64,000 nucleotides of DNA from Mucilaginibacter rivuli (GTDB lineage: Bacteria > Bacteroidota > Bacteroidia > Sphingobacteriales > Sphingobacteriaceae). The notes below the pieces were generated by a model. It was not told the origin of the DNA. It did no database searches and saw only the letters and a list, made by a program, of their open reading frames with translations. Location of the stretch: positions 248,001-312,000 of the forward strand of contig NZ_JAHXPQ010000002.1 in assembly GCF_019391655.1 (NCBI RefSeq), read 5' to 3'. The position numbers and the translations under genes were made by a program. This document shows positions 1 to 8,697 of this stretch, piece after piece (position 1 is the first letter of the stretch; every line of letters starts with the position of its first letter).

Positions 1-1114
1 TAGCCAGCGCCAGCAAACCCATGCGCTCGCCACCCTGTTGTTTATGCGGAGGGTGAATGGTGGCCTGTTCGCCGATGTCCATCAATACGGCCATGCCAGT
101 GTTGGGTATCTTGTCGGCTTGCAGTCGTTGCACATCGCGTACAAAGGCCGAGTTGTATTTGCCGCCTTTGTTAAAGGGTTTTAGTTGCGCGTAATCGTAC
201 GGTGCTATCTGGCAATAATAGAAAGGAAAATCACCCTGGCCCCATTGCTGGCGCAGCATGCTCACGAAAGTTGGGAAAAGCTTGCTGTATTGGGTGGGTT
301 CGCTGTAGTTGGATTCGCCTTGGTACCAAATGGCTCCTTTAATGCCATAACCCATAACGGGAGAAAGCATGCCGTTGTATAAGGTGGTAGGGGTGCGGCT
401 TACCTCTTTAATGGTGTCATTTGGGGCAGGCACTTTAATTTCGGGGAAGGCGCCCAATGTTTTGGCATCCATCCATGCCTGTATAGATGAGCCGCTATAG
501 CTGCAGTTGATGAGTCCGACAGGTACGTTAAGCATCTTGTTCAGCATCCTGCCAAAGTAATAACCTGTAGCGCTGAAATCGGATACCGACTCCAGGTTGG
601 CCTCTAACCATTTGCTTGTTTTGGCATCCTGCTGTAATGTTGTTGTTGATGCACGAGGCACGGTAAACAGGCGGATGTTCTTATTCTCGGAGTTGAGGAT
701 GGCTTCGTTAGAGCCATAGTTGGGTTGGCCTTTGTAACCTTTCATCGGCAGCTCCATATTCGATTGGCCGGTGCAGATCCAAACCTCGCCGATGAGGATA
801 TTGCCGAGGGTAATGGCTTTACCATCGCTAACAGTGAGCGCGTACGGGCCGCCTGCTTTTGGCGTAGCTATTTTGATGATGAATTTTCCATCGGCACCAG
901 CTGTGGCCTTATATATCTTTTTATCCCAGGTATTGGTTAAGCTGATGATGGCCGCTGGTTTATCCCAGCCCCAAACCTGCACGGTTGATTGTTGCTGCAG
1001 CACCAGGTTATCGGTAAATAAAGCTGCCAGTTTGGGTTGTGCATTTGCCAGCTGACTAGCCAGACAAAGACATATCAGGCTTAAAAGCATAGCCGGACTT
1101 TTAATGGTGTTCAT
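1..1114 (-). CDS. Sialate O-acetylesterase-like SGNH hydrolase (3' end outside window)
   Basis: The minus strand is open from an ATG at 1114 to the window edge (371 codons, no stop), so the C-terminus is missing. The product begins with a signal peptide ending near LANAQ, so it is secreted or periplasmic. It carries the block I motif GQSNM with the nucleophilic Ser and, further on, GAIWYQGESN, both diagnostic of the sialate O-acetylesterase/DUF303 family that removes acetyl esters from sugars. A downstream IHPPHK stretch probably holds the catalytic His. It is divergent from the DUF3826 gene. The exact substrate (sialic acid or plant-polysaccharide acetyl groups) cannot be told from sequence; in Bacteroidota such genes usually serve polysaccharide breakdown. 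Confidence 0.88.
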   Translation of the reverse strand, partial: MNTIKSPAMLLSLICLCLASQLANAQPKLAALFTDNLVLQQQSTVQVWGWDKPAAIISLTNTWDKKIYKATAGADGKFIIKIATPKAGGPYALTVSDGKAITLGNILIGEVWICTGQSNMELPMKGYKGQPNYGSNEAILNSENKNIRLFTVPRASTTTLQQDAKTSKWLEANLESVSDFSATGYYFGRMLNKMLNVPVGLINCSYSGSSIQAWMDAKTLGAFPEIKVPAPNDTIKEVSRTPTTLYNGMLSPVMGYGIKGAIWYQGESNYSEPTQYSKLFPTFVSMLRQQWGQGDFPFYYCQIAPYDYAQLKPFNKGGKYNSAFVRDVQRLQADKIPNTGMAVLMDIGEQATIHPPHKQQGGERMGLLALA

Positions 1115-1298
1115 ATAATAAGCAGAATAATGGTTTATTGGTATTGTATCAAATTTATAGTATTATTTTCTATAAGTTGATGGCTGGTACTTAAATAGGA
1201 TAATATTGTATAGTGATGTGCTAAGTTGTTTTAGTGATGCCTTGCAAATGCCCGATACATTAGCCTATAATTAAAAACCAATATAAGCTAAACACATC

Positions 1299-1994
1299 AT
1301 GAAGAAAAGCATTGTACTTTTACTGATGGTTACGGTATTTGCCGTATTGCCAATATTTACTTTCGCACAAAATAATGGTGATGCGAAAACTAAACCCGCC
1401 GACGGGAAATCAAAAGGCGACCCGGATGTAAGGGCTGCTTCGTTTGTTGCTGAACTACACCTGAGCGATACGGCGAAGGTAAACCGTGTTACTAAACTGA
1501 TTATTACACACCTCACCGCTGTGCGCGACTGGAATAATACCCACGATTATACCCTGGTACCCGAAGGTATGAACCCCATTACAGGTAAGGTGTTTAATAA
1601 ACTGGAGCGCCAGGTGATCATTAACTCAACCATACCCAAAAGTGTACACGAAAACCTGATGGCCGGATTGAGAAAAGACCTGACAGATGACCAGATAGAA
1701 GTAATACTGGATAAATACACTATTGGCAAAGTGGCCTTTACTATGAATGGTTATAAGTCGATTGTGCCGAACCTGACGAAGGAAGACGAAGCTGTGATAT
1801 TGACCAACCTGAAAGCAGCCCGCGAGCAGGCTATTGATTATAAGAATGTCGACCAGATATCAACCATTTTTAAGATCTACAAAACCAAAATAGAAGCTTA
1901 TTTTACGGATAGCGGCCGCAACTGGCATGCCATGTATAAAGCATATGCCGATGCGCAAAAAGCAAAGAAAGCGGCAGTACCTGATGCGAATTAA
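1299..1994 (+). CDS. Secreted DUF3826 family protein
   Basis: 231 residues with a clear signal peptide (MKKS start, hydrophobic core, cut after TFAQ). The mature part is charged and helical, with a conserved-looking VRDWNN motif and a PEGMNPITG segment that I recognise as DUF3826. No catalytic motif is visible and the function is unknown. Members often lie beside polysaccharide-degradation genes, which fits the divergent acetylesterase next to it. The start is supported by the signal peptide and by the divergent, AT-rich promoter region of about 180 bp. Confidence 0.8.
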   Translation: MKKSIVLLLMVTVFAVLPIFTFAQNNGDAKTKPADGKSKGDPDVRAASFVAELHLSDTAKVNRVTKLIITHLTAVRDWNNTHDYTLVPEGMNPITGKVFNKLERQVIINSTIPKSVHENLMAGLRKDLTDDQIEVILDKYTIGKVAFTMNGYKSIVPNLTKEDEAVILTNLKAAREQAIDYKNVDQISTIFKIYKTKIEAYFTDSGRNWHAMYKAYADAQKAKKAAVPDAN

Positions 1995-2103
1995 CTGAGG
2001 TTGATGTGAATACTTGTCAGTAAAGTAACAGATTTTGGGTGTTTCTTTGGCATTTTGCTTTTTTGTTGCTAATTTGGGCTAACATTAACTCATTAAACGC
2101 ACA

Positions 2104-3285
2104 ATGAAAAAAATCACTTCCCTGGCCATGCTGTTGCTTCCCGCAGTAGCGGTACTGGCACAATCTGGCGCATATACTTTAAAGGGTTCGGTAAAGAACG
2201 TTAACGCACCTGCAAAAGCTTTTTTACTTTACTCTGCTGATTCGCAAAATATCACAGATTCGGTAAATATTGTAAACGGCACCTTCGAGTTTAAAGGTAC
2301 TATACCTGCTGCTGTAAAAGGTAGTTTATTGATAGGGCATACCGGCGAAACCCTTGCAGCTTTGCGAAGAACAAGGAACGTGGACTTGTTAGGTTTATAT
2401 ATTGAACCGGGCTCTGCTGAAATTAGCGGAACAGATTCTGTTTATAATGCCACTATATCAGGCTCGCCTTTAAATAAAGATAACCAAAAGCTTAATGCAG
2501 CGTTAAAGGCTTCTAATGATAAAATGAAAGCGCTTTATGCTGAGGAAACAGCAGTACCTAAAGATAAGCTTACGCCCGAAATGAGCGCCGCTTTTGATAA
2601 AAGGGAAAATGATATTGATGCCGAGAAAAAAGTGATAGCCGGTAAATTCATTAAAGCAAACCCCGCGTCGCAGGTGAGCTTGGATAATTTGCAAACTGTT
2701 GTTGGATATTATCCTGAAGCGAGCGATCTTGAGCCTATATTCAATGTGCTTTCGCCTGCACTTAAAGAAAGCAAAACAGGTAAACGCTATGCAGAGATGA
2801 TACCTAAATTAAAATTGGTAGCCATAGGAGCACAAGCGCCCGAGTTTGCGCAAAATGATAAAGATGGTAAAGCTATTGCCTTATCATCATTTAAAGGAAA
2901 ATATGTATTGATCGATTTTTGGGCATCATGGTGCGGTCCTTGCCGTCGTGAAAACCCGAATGTTGTAAAAGCTTTTAACCAATTCAAAGACAAAAACTTT
3001 ACCATTTTGGGTGTATCATTAGACAGGCCAAACGGAAGGGAAGCATGGCTTAAAGCCATTGAAACTGATGGTTTGAACTGGGCGCAGGTATCTGATCTGA
3101 AATGGTGGAAAAACGAAGTGTCAACACTTTACGGTGTTCAGGCTATCCCGCAAAACTTTTTGTTAGATCCTAATGGCAAAATCATAGGTAAAAACCTGTT
3201 TGGCCAGGCATTGGTTGATAAGCTAACCCAGGTAACTACGCCATCGGGTAGCGGTAAAACTACTCCTCAAACAATGGAAAAATAA
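2104..3285 (+). CDS. TlpA-like thioredoxin with N-terminal DUF4369 domain
   Basis: 393 residues. A signal peptide (residues 1-20, AVLAQ) is followed by a beta-rich DUF4369-type region (about 24-120), a charged helical linker, and a C-terminal thioredoxin/AhpC-TSA fold with the redox motif WASWCGPC (Cys277 and Cys280) and a cis-Pro region AIPQNF. Proteins of this architecture are periplasmic disulfide reductases, common in many copies in Bacteroidota; the client is unknown. Only 12 bp separate it from the M28 peptidase gene, so the two are probably co-transcribed. Confidence 0.9.
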   Translation: MKKITSLAMLLLPAVAVLAQSGAYTLKGSVKNVNAPAKAFLLYSADSQNITDSVNIVNGTFEFKGTIPAAVKGSLLIGHTGETLAALRRTRNVDLLGLYIEPGSAEISGTDSVYNATISGSPLNKDNQKLNAALKASNDKMKALYAEETAVPKDKLTPEMSAAFDKRENDIDAEKKVIAGKFIKANPASQVSLDNLQTVVGYYPEASDLEPIFNVLSPALKESKTGKRYAEMIPKLKLVAIGAQAPEFAQNDKDGKAIALSSFKGKYVLIDFWASWCGPCRRENPNVVKAFNQFKDKNFTILGVSLDRPNGREAWLKAIETDGLNWAQVSDLKWWKNEVSTLYGVQAIPQNFLLDPNGKIIGKNLFGQALVDKLTQVTTPSGSGKTTPQTMEK

Positions 3286-3297
3286 GCTGAGGTTTTT

Positions 3298-4944
3298 ATG
3301 ATGAATAAGATATTAAAGGGTCTGATGACCCTTTTTTCGGCTTTAGCCGTACAGGTAAGCTTTGCACAGCAGGTAAAATTAAGCCCTAATGTGAAACAAG
3401 CTTTTGAAACAGTAAAAGCTGATGAAATAAAGGCAGACATTGCCTACCTGGCTGATGATAAACTGCAAGGCCGAATGCCAGGCACAGAAGGATACCAAAT
3501 GGCTGTTGATTACGTGATCGGGCGATTAAAGTTGCTTAAAGTTATACCTGCCGGCGAGAATGGAACTTGGCTGCAAACAGTACGCCTACGTAAGGCAACA
3601 ACTCAAAAAGGCGCCACAGCAACATTAACCAACGCGGGCGATGTTACTTTAACAGTAGGCAAAAATATATCAATAACACCTAATGCCGAACTGGCTGATG
3701 TTAATGTTAGCGGTCAGCTTGTATTTGCAGGGTATGGGGTAAGCGAACCTAAATTAGGTTACGATGATTATGCGGGCATTGATGTTAAAGGGAAGGTTGT
3801 ATTAATAACCCGTGGTGCACCGGATGCTTTTCCGTCGTCGGTTATGGCGCATGTTTCAAATGCCACCACAATTTTAAAAACTGCTACTGAGCATGGCGCG
3901 ATAGGCGTTATTATTGCATTGGCCGATACTTCGGGCAGGTTTCCCGGTATCGCTAACCGCCCTGCATATAGTGTAATGGATGCTAAGGGTAAAGTTTCAG
4001 TGTCGCGCAGTTTTTATTCTATGCAAGTGAAATTATTTGGTAACCTTGACAGCAAAACGTTTGGGGACCTGATGAAACAGGAAGGTAAAGACCTGAAAGA
4101 TGTATTGTCGCTCATCAAATCAGGCAAAACGCAATCATTTGATTTGAAAGCAGGTATAAATGCTGTTTATCATTCTGATTATAAGGACATGCTGAGCTAT
4201 AATATTATAGGGAAGATAACGGGTTCTGATCCTAAACTAAAAAATCAATATGTAGTACATAGCGCGCATTTGGATCATTTAGGTTTTGGTGTACCCGTAC
4301 AAGGCGACTCACTTTATAACGGGGCGCATGATAATGCTTCGGGTGTTGCCAGTTTATTGGGCATAGCCAAAGTTTATGCTAACATGAAAGTAAAACCTAA
4401 GCGCTCCATTTTAGTGGTAATGGTAACCGGCGAAGAAATGGGCGACCTGGGATCGGGGTATTTTGCAAAATACCCAACTGTGCCTAAAGCAAGCATGATA
4501 GCCGATGTAAATACGGACATGCCTACTATTATTGCGCCACTGCTGTCTATTACTGCTTTGGGGGCTGAGCATTCATCGCTCAGCAAACAGGTTGATCAGG
4601 CTGCCAAATACATGGGAATAACAGTCGAGCCCGACCCGGAACCAAAGCAGGCCCGTTTTACCCGTAGTGATCAGTATAGCTTTGTAGTACAGGGTATACC
4701 TGCCCTGCACGTAAAATACGGGAATAAAACCGCCGATGGTAAAAATAACCTTGCCGATATTGTTGCCCCATGGCGCGCTAAATACTACCATAAGCCCCAG
4801 GACGATATTAATGGGGTATTTGATTTTGATGCCGGAAAGAAATATGCCCAGCTCAACTTTTTGATAGGATACCTAATAGCAAAGGATGTTAAAAAGCCGG
4901 TTTGGAACAAAGACGATATCTTTAGCACACCTGCAAAAAAGTAA
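3298..4944 (+). CDS. Secreted M28 family zinc aminopeptidase with PA-like insert
   Basis: 548 residues with a signal peptide (cut near SFAQQ). Residues about 130-235 resemble a protease-associated (PA) domain (VFAGYGVSEP, DVKGKVVLI). The C-terminal half has the full set of M28 di-zinc motifs: SAHLDH (His324), GAHDNASG (Asp345), TGEEMG (Glu379/380), NTDMP (Asp407) and a late YYHKPQDD His. It should release N-terminal residues from peptides in the periplasm or outside the cell. It follows the TlpA-like gene in a likely two-gene operon. Two ATG codons in tandem mark the start; either is possible. Confidence 0.92.
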   Translation: MMNKILKGLMTLFSALAVQVSFAQQVKLSPNVKQAFETVKADEIKADIAYLADDKLQGRMPGTEGYQMAVDYVIGRLKLLKVIPAGENGTWLQTVRLRKATTQKGATATLTNAGDVTLTVGKNISITPNAELADVNVSGQLVFAGYGVSEPKLGYDDYAGIDVKGKVVLITRGAPDAFPSSVMAHVSNATTILKTATEHGAIGVIIALADTSGRFPGIANRPAYSVMDAKGKVSVSRSFYSMQVKLFGNLDSKTFGDLMKQEGKDLKDVLSLIKSGKTQSFDLKAGINAVYHSDYKDMLSYNIIGKITGSDPKLKNQYVVHSAHLDHLGFGVPVQGDSLYNGAHDNASGVASLLGIAKVYANMKVKPKRSILVVMVTGEEMGDLGSGYFAKYPTVPKASMIADVNTDMPTIIAPLLSITALGAEHSSLSKQVDQAAKYMGITVEPDPEPKQARFTRSDQYSFVVQGIPALHVKYGNKTADGKNNLADIVAPWRAKYYHKPQDDINGVFDFDAGKKYAQLNFLIGYLIAKDVKKPVWNKDDIFSTPAKK

Positions 4945-4979
4945 ACCCAATGCAATTTTTATGATACAAATTCTTTAAA

Positions 4980-5066
4980 CCATAACAATTTATTATAGCT
5001 TTATATTATAACGAAATGCTAAAAACGTTATAATTAATTATAATAGGTTATAATAAATTGTTATGG
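4980..5066 (+). promoter_or_regulatory. Nested inverted repeat in the thrC leader that covers the start codon
   Basis: An 18-bp perfect inverted repeat has arms at 4980-4997 and 5049-5066; the second arm contains the thrC ATG (5063-5065). Inside it a 9-bp perfect stem pairs 5005-5013 with 5026-5034, and a 16-bp palindrome lies at 5028-5043. As RNA, the outer stem would bury the start codon and the space just before it. The stems are nearly all A-U. No U-tail follows, so it is not an ordinary terminator. Function is inferred only from geometry: translation control, an RNA thermometer-like switch, or a DNA operator. Confidence 0.6.
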
Positions 5067-6262
5067 ATACAGAAGTTGTTGTTGAGAGCGCGTCGCTGAT
5101 CAGTCATTTAGAATGCCCTGAATGCGGCACCATTCATTCGGCTCACGAAATTAATACAGTTTGCGCCAACCCTGATTGCAAATCAGCATTATATGCTAAA
5201 TATCATCTTCCAACGGGTTTAAGTAAAAGTATACTAAATGGCAGACCTGCTACCATGTGGCGTTATAAAGAGTTTTTGCCTGTAATAGATGAAACAAACA
5301 TAGTTACACTTGGTGAAGGTTTTACGCCGATTATCCCGATAGGTAACTTCAAAAAACACGCATCGGGTAACGAAGTCTTTTGGAAAGACGAGTCGGGCAA
5401 CCCGACAGGCTCATTCAAAGCGCGTGGTATAAGCGCTGCCGTATCCAAAGCAAAAGAGTTAGGATTAACCAAATTGGCTATTCCTACAGCCGGGAACGCA
5501 GGCGGAGCTTTAGCAGCTTACGCAGCACGAGCAGGTATGCATGCCATTGTTTATATGCCCCGCCAAACACCGCAAGTGTTTAAAGACGAATGCCGCTTAT
5601 ACGGAGCAGAATTGGTAGAGATAGATGGCAGCATCAGCGATTGCGGCAGGTTGGTTAACGAGCATGCTTTGCTGCATGGCTGGTTCCAGGTATCCACATT
5701 AAAAGAGCCTTATCGCCTTGAAGGTAAAAAAACTATGGGTTACGAAATTGCTGAACAGTTTGATTGGCAATTGCCCGATGTAATACTTTACCCAACCGGC
5801 GGCGGTACAGGCCTCATCGGTATTTGGAAAGCCTTTGATGAATTGGAGCAATTGGGTTGGATAGACAGCAAGCGGCCTAAAATGGTTGCTGTGCAATCTG
5901 AGAGTTGCGACGGTATTGTTCAGGCTTTCCTTGCGGGAGAAAGTACTTCAAACTTTGTTGATGGTGGTTTCACCATTGCTAATGGATTACGTGTACCTAA
6001 ACCTTATGCAGATAAGTTAATACTCCGTGTGCTCCGCGAAAGCGAAGGAACTGCCTTAAACATTAGCGATGCCGAAATGAATGCCGGCGTAAATGAGGTA
6101 GCCCGAAACGAAGGTATGCTGATAGCACCCGAAGGCGCGGCTTTATGGCAAGCCTTTAAAAAGCTAAAGGCAGGCAACTGGATAAAGCCCGGCGAAAGGG
6201 TATTGCTCATCAACACCGGCAATGGTTATAAGTACCTCGAAAACATTGAGATAGAAGGGTAA
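5063..6262 (+). CDS. thrC: Threonine synthase (PLP enzyme with N-terminal zinc ribbon)
   Basis: 399 residues. Residues 18-39 form a four-Cys zinc ribbon (CPEC...CANPDC). The PLP fold follows, with the Schiff-base lysine Lys119 in SGNPTGSFKARG, an Asn/Gly loop TAGNAGG and a phosphate-binding TGGGTGL. This is the pattern of threonine synthase, which makes threonine from O-phosphohomoserine. The zinc-ribbon subtype is shorter than the E. coli enzyme. It stands alone, without thrA or thrB nearby. Its start codon lies in the second arm of a long inverted repeat. Cysteate synthase is a related alternative but less likely. Confidence 0.88.
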   Translation: MDTEVVVESASLISHLECPECGTIHSAHEINTVCANPDCKSALYAKYHLPTGLSKSILNGRPATMWRYKEFLPVIDETNIVTLGEGFTPIIPIGNFKKHASGNEVFWKDESGNPTGSFKARGISAAVSKAKELGLTKLAIPTAGNAGGALAAYAARAGMHAIVYMPRQTPQVFKDECRLYGAELVEIDGSISDCGRLVNEHALLHGWFQVSTLKEPYRLEGKKTMGYEIAEQFDWQLPDVILYPTGGGTGLIGIWKAFDELEQLGWIDSKRPKMVAVQSESCDGIVQAFLAGESTSNFVDGGFTIANGLRVPKPYADKLILRVLRESEGTALNISDAEMNAGVNEVARNEGMLIAPEGAALWQAFKKLKAGNWIKPGERVLLINTGNGYKYLENIEIEG

Positions 6263-6318
6263 CGATGCCGCTGGTTCCGAAAAGCTGATTATTATTGCTA
6301 ATTTCGGGCTTGCAGGAT

Positions 6319-7113
6319 ATGGATACCCAATTACAACTCAGAACCGTTAACGTTACCCGTTATGTTACGCCTTTGCGTGAAGGGGGCTCTATGCCCGCTA
6401 TTGCGGAGGCTGATGATGACTTTCTGTACGTGCTCAAGTTTCGCGGGGCGGGGCAGGGGCCAAAAGCGCTTATCGCCGAAATAATAGGTGGCGAAATAGC
6501 CCGCAAATTAGGCTTTAAAGTGCCCGAAATTGTATTTGCCAACCTGGATGAAGCCTTTGGCCGCACCGAGCCTGATGAAGAGATACAGGACTTACTGAAA
6601 GCGAGTGTTGGCCTTAACCTGGCCTTGCATTATTTATCCGGCGCCATCACATTTGATCCTATTACGACCAAAGTTGAGCCATTGCCGGCATCGCAAATAG
6701 TTTGGTTGGATTGCCTGCTTATCAACATGGACCGCACCTGCCGCAATACCAATATGTTGTTATGGCATAAGGAGTTATGGTTGATAGACCATGGCGCATC
6801 GATGTATTTTCACCACTCATGGCAAAATTGGGAGGAGCAGGCTTTGCGCCCGTTCGCTTTGGTTAAAGACCATGTGCTATTACCTTATGCAAGCGAGCTG
6901 GAAAGTGTGGATACCGATTTTAAAGCAAAACTAAGCGATGAGTTTATTAGTTCGGTTGTTGACCTGATACCTGATAGCTGGCTGGTAAAAGATTCGCCAT
7001 TCGCTACAGCGGAAGAACATCGCGCCGCTTATTTAAAATACTTAACATCGCGCTTAGCGAATACCGAAGTTTTTGTAAAAGAAGCCCAAAATGCAAGAGA
7101 AAACCTTATTTGA
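6319..7113 (+). CDS. HipA-like protein kinase (HipA_2 type)
   Basis: About 264 residues from the ATG at 6319; an upstream in-frame TTG at 6295 is a less convincing start. Kinase-like landmarks are Lys40 in YVLKF, a catalytic-loop equivalent NMDRTCRNTN (Asp138, Asn143/145) and a DFG-equivalent LIDHG (Asp157). This is the short HipA-like family, lacking the N-terminal subdomain of true HipA. Its 3' end overlaps the DUF3037 gene by 23 bp, so the two are translated together. No HipB-like DNA-binding partner is present. Substrate unknown; a role in stress or toxin-antitoxin-like control is inference. Confidence 0.8.
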   Translation: MDTQLQLRTVNVTRYVTPLREGGSMPAIAEADDDFLYVLKFRGAGQGPKALIAEIIGGEIARKLGFKVPEIVFANLDEAFGRTEPDEEIQDLLKASVGLNLALHYLSGAITFDPITTKVEPLPASQIVWLDCLLINMDRTCRNTNMLLWHKELWLIDHGASMYFHHSWQNWEEQALRPFALVKDHVLLPYASELESVDTDFKAKLSDEFISSVVDLIPDSWLVKDSPFATAEEHRAAYLKYLTSRLANTEVFVKEAQNARENLI

Positions 7114-7474
7114 GTACGCCGTGATCCGCGTTGTACCAAGGGTAGAGCGCGAGGAGTTTCTGAATGTGGGCGTGGTGTTATACTGTGCCAAACAAAAGTT
7201 TTTACAGGCGGTTTTTGCGTTGGATGAGCAACGATTGAAGGCCTTGTCTATCGATTTGGATATTGCCGAAGTCAAAGAACATTTATGCGCTTTTGAGCAG
7301 ATATGTATTGGCAGTGCACAAGGCGGGCCGATAGGTAAACTGGATATAGCCTCGCGTTTTCGCTGGCTAACTGCTACCCGCAGTACTGTGGTACAATGCT
7401 CAAAAGTTCACCCTGGTTTTTGTAAGGATGCCGCCGAAACGCTGTCAAAGTTGCATAGCCAATTAGTACTATAA
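7091..7474 (+). CDS. DUF3037 family protein, partner of the HipA-like kinase
   Basis: 127 residues with the typical DUF3037 start (YAVIRVVPRVEREEFLNVGV) and no signal peptide or membrane helix, so cytosolic. The function is not known. The gene begins inside the end of the HipA-like kinase gene (23-bp overlap), and this kinase/DUF3037 pairing occurs in many bacteria, which argues that the proteins work together. Whether DUF3037 inhibits the kinase or is its substrate cannot be read from the sequence. rlmF follows after 9 bp. Confidence 0.8.
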   Translation: MQEKTLFEYAVIRVVPRVEREEFLNVGVVLYCAKQKFLQAVFALDEQRLKALSIDLDIAEVKEHLCAFEQICIGSAQGGPIGKLDIASRFRWLTATRSTVVQCSKVHPGFCKDAAETLSKLHSQLVL

Positions 7475-7483
7475 TTACCCGAT

Positions 7484-8458
7484 ATGCCCCAACCCGAAAA
7501 AGAAACACCCGCTCAAAAAGATAACCTGCACCCACGCAACTTGCACCGGGGTAACTACGAGTTTGGAAAATTGGTGAAGGCCGATCCTGCGTTGCGTAAG
7601 TTTGTGGGCCTGAATAAATTTCAAATTGAAACCATCGACTTTACCAATGCCGATGCTGTAAAGGAGTTGAACAGAGCCTTGCTGAAGGTACATTACAATA
7701 TTAACCATTGGGATATCCCCGAGGGCTTTTTATGCCCGCCTATACCAGGCCGTGCAGATTATATCCATTACCTGGCCGATCTGTTAGCTGAAAGCAACGG
7801 AGGGGCTTTCCCACCAGGCAAACAGGTGAATATATTGGATGTCGGCATCGGTGCCAATGCTATCTACCCCATATTAGGTGTCCGCAGCTACGGCTGGAAC
7901 TTTGTTGGTTCGGATATTGATCCGGTGGCTATTGAATCGGCAAATAAGATCATCTCATCTAACAAAAACCTTGCGGATAAAGTTGAGGCCCGTTTACAAT
8001 CAAAATCAGGTATTATATTTACCGGTATCATCAAATCCACCGAGTTTTTTGATGCTACCATATGCAACCCGCCTTTCCACGCATCGCTAAAAGAAGCGCA
8101 GGCCGGTACGCTCACTAAATGGCGTAACCTCGGTAAAGAGCAAAAGAAAGAACTGTTAAACTTTGGCGGACAAAAAGCTGAACTATGGACAACAGGCGGC
8201 GAAACGGCATTTATCAACCGCATGATAGAGCAAAGCGCTCAAATACCTGATAGCTGTTTTTGGTTCACAACACTGGTATCTAAAAAAGACTCCCTCGAAG
8301 CTATTTACCGCACATTGCACTGGTTTAAGGCTGCCGATGTAAAAACCATCAACATGTCGCAAGGGCAAAAGGTAAGCCGTGTAGTGGCATGGACTTTTTT
8401 AGACGAAGCTAAGCAGCAGGAGTGGAGGGCCAAACGCTGGGCGCCGGTTAAAGACTAA
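7484..8458 (+). CDS. rlmF: 23S rRNA adenine(1618)-N6-methyltransferase RlmF
   Basis: 324 residues. The N-terminus has the family's HPRNLHRG element and CPPIPGRADYIHYL; the SAM site is ILDVGIGAN (117-125) and the N6-adenine methyltransferase signature NPPF is at 195-198. RlmF methylates A1618 of 23S rRNA, using S-adenosylmethionine. The length matches the family. It follows the HipA-like/DUF3037 pair at 9 bp, and its stop overlaps the stop of the opposite small gene by 4 bp. Confidence 0.93.
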   Translation: MPQPEKETPAQKDNLHPRNLHRGNYEFGKLVKADPALRKFVGLNKFQIETIDFTNADAVKELNRALLKVHYNINHWDIPEGFLCPPIPGRADYIHYLADLLAESNGGAFPPGKQVNILDVGIGANAIYPILGVRSYGWNFVGSDIDPVAIESANKIISSNKNLADKVEARLQSKSGIIFTGIIKSTEFFDATICNPPFHASLKEAQAGTLTKWRNLGKEQKKELLNFGGQKAELWTTGGETAFINRMIEQSAQIPDSCFWFTTLVSKKDSLEAIYRTLHWFKAADVKTINMSQGQKVSRVVAWTFLDEAKQQEWRAKRWAPVKD

Positions 8459-8694
8459 CCCTGGTTTTCAGCCTGGTAAATGATGATCTCTTTGCCGATC
8501 AGGTTTATTTCAGCATCGGTTTCAAAAGTTGGTAGTTCAGTTTCGCTGTCGAGCTTTATCCATTGCTGCTCGGTATCTTTCTGTATCTTAAGGTATTCTA
8601 CACCATCCTTAAAAATAGTGTACATGTCATCTTCTTCGGGGAAAACTGAATAGGTTACGGCACCTAATTCAATATCAAATGGTTCTATCATCAT
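8455..8694 (-). CDS. Small conserved acidic hypothetical protein
   Basis: 79 residues, very acidic, soluble, with no known domain. The pattern (GAVTYSVFPEEDDMYTIFKDGVEYLKIQKD) suggests a small beta-rich fold. It starts 3 bp after the stop of the degenerate helicase on the same strand and so is probably the second gene of that operon. Two adjacent ATGs are possible starts. Function unknown. Confidence 0.65.
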   Translation of the reverse strand: MMIEPFDIELGAVTYSVFPEEDDMYTIFKDGVEYLKIQKDTEQQWIKLDSETELPTFETDAEINLIGKEIIIYQAENQG

Positions 8695-8697
8695 TGT

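Noticed and set aside
6319..7474. Classical HipBA toxin-antitoxin system
   Set aside because: No HipB-like helix-turn-helix protein is present, and the kinase lacks the HipA N-terminal subdomain.
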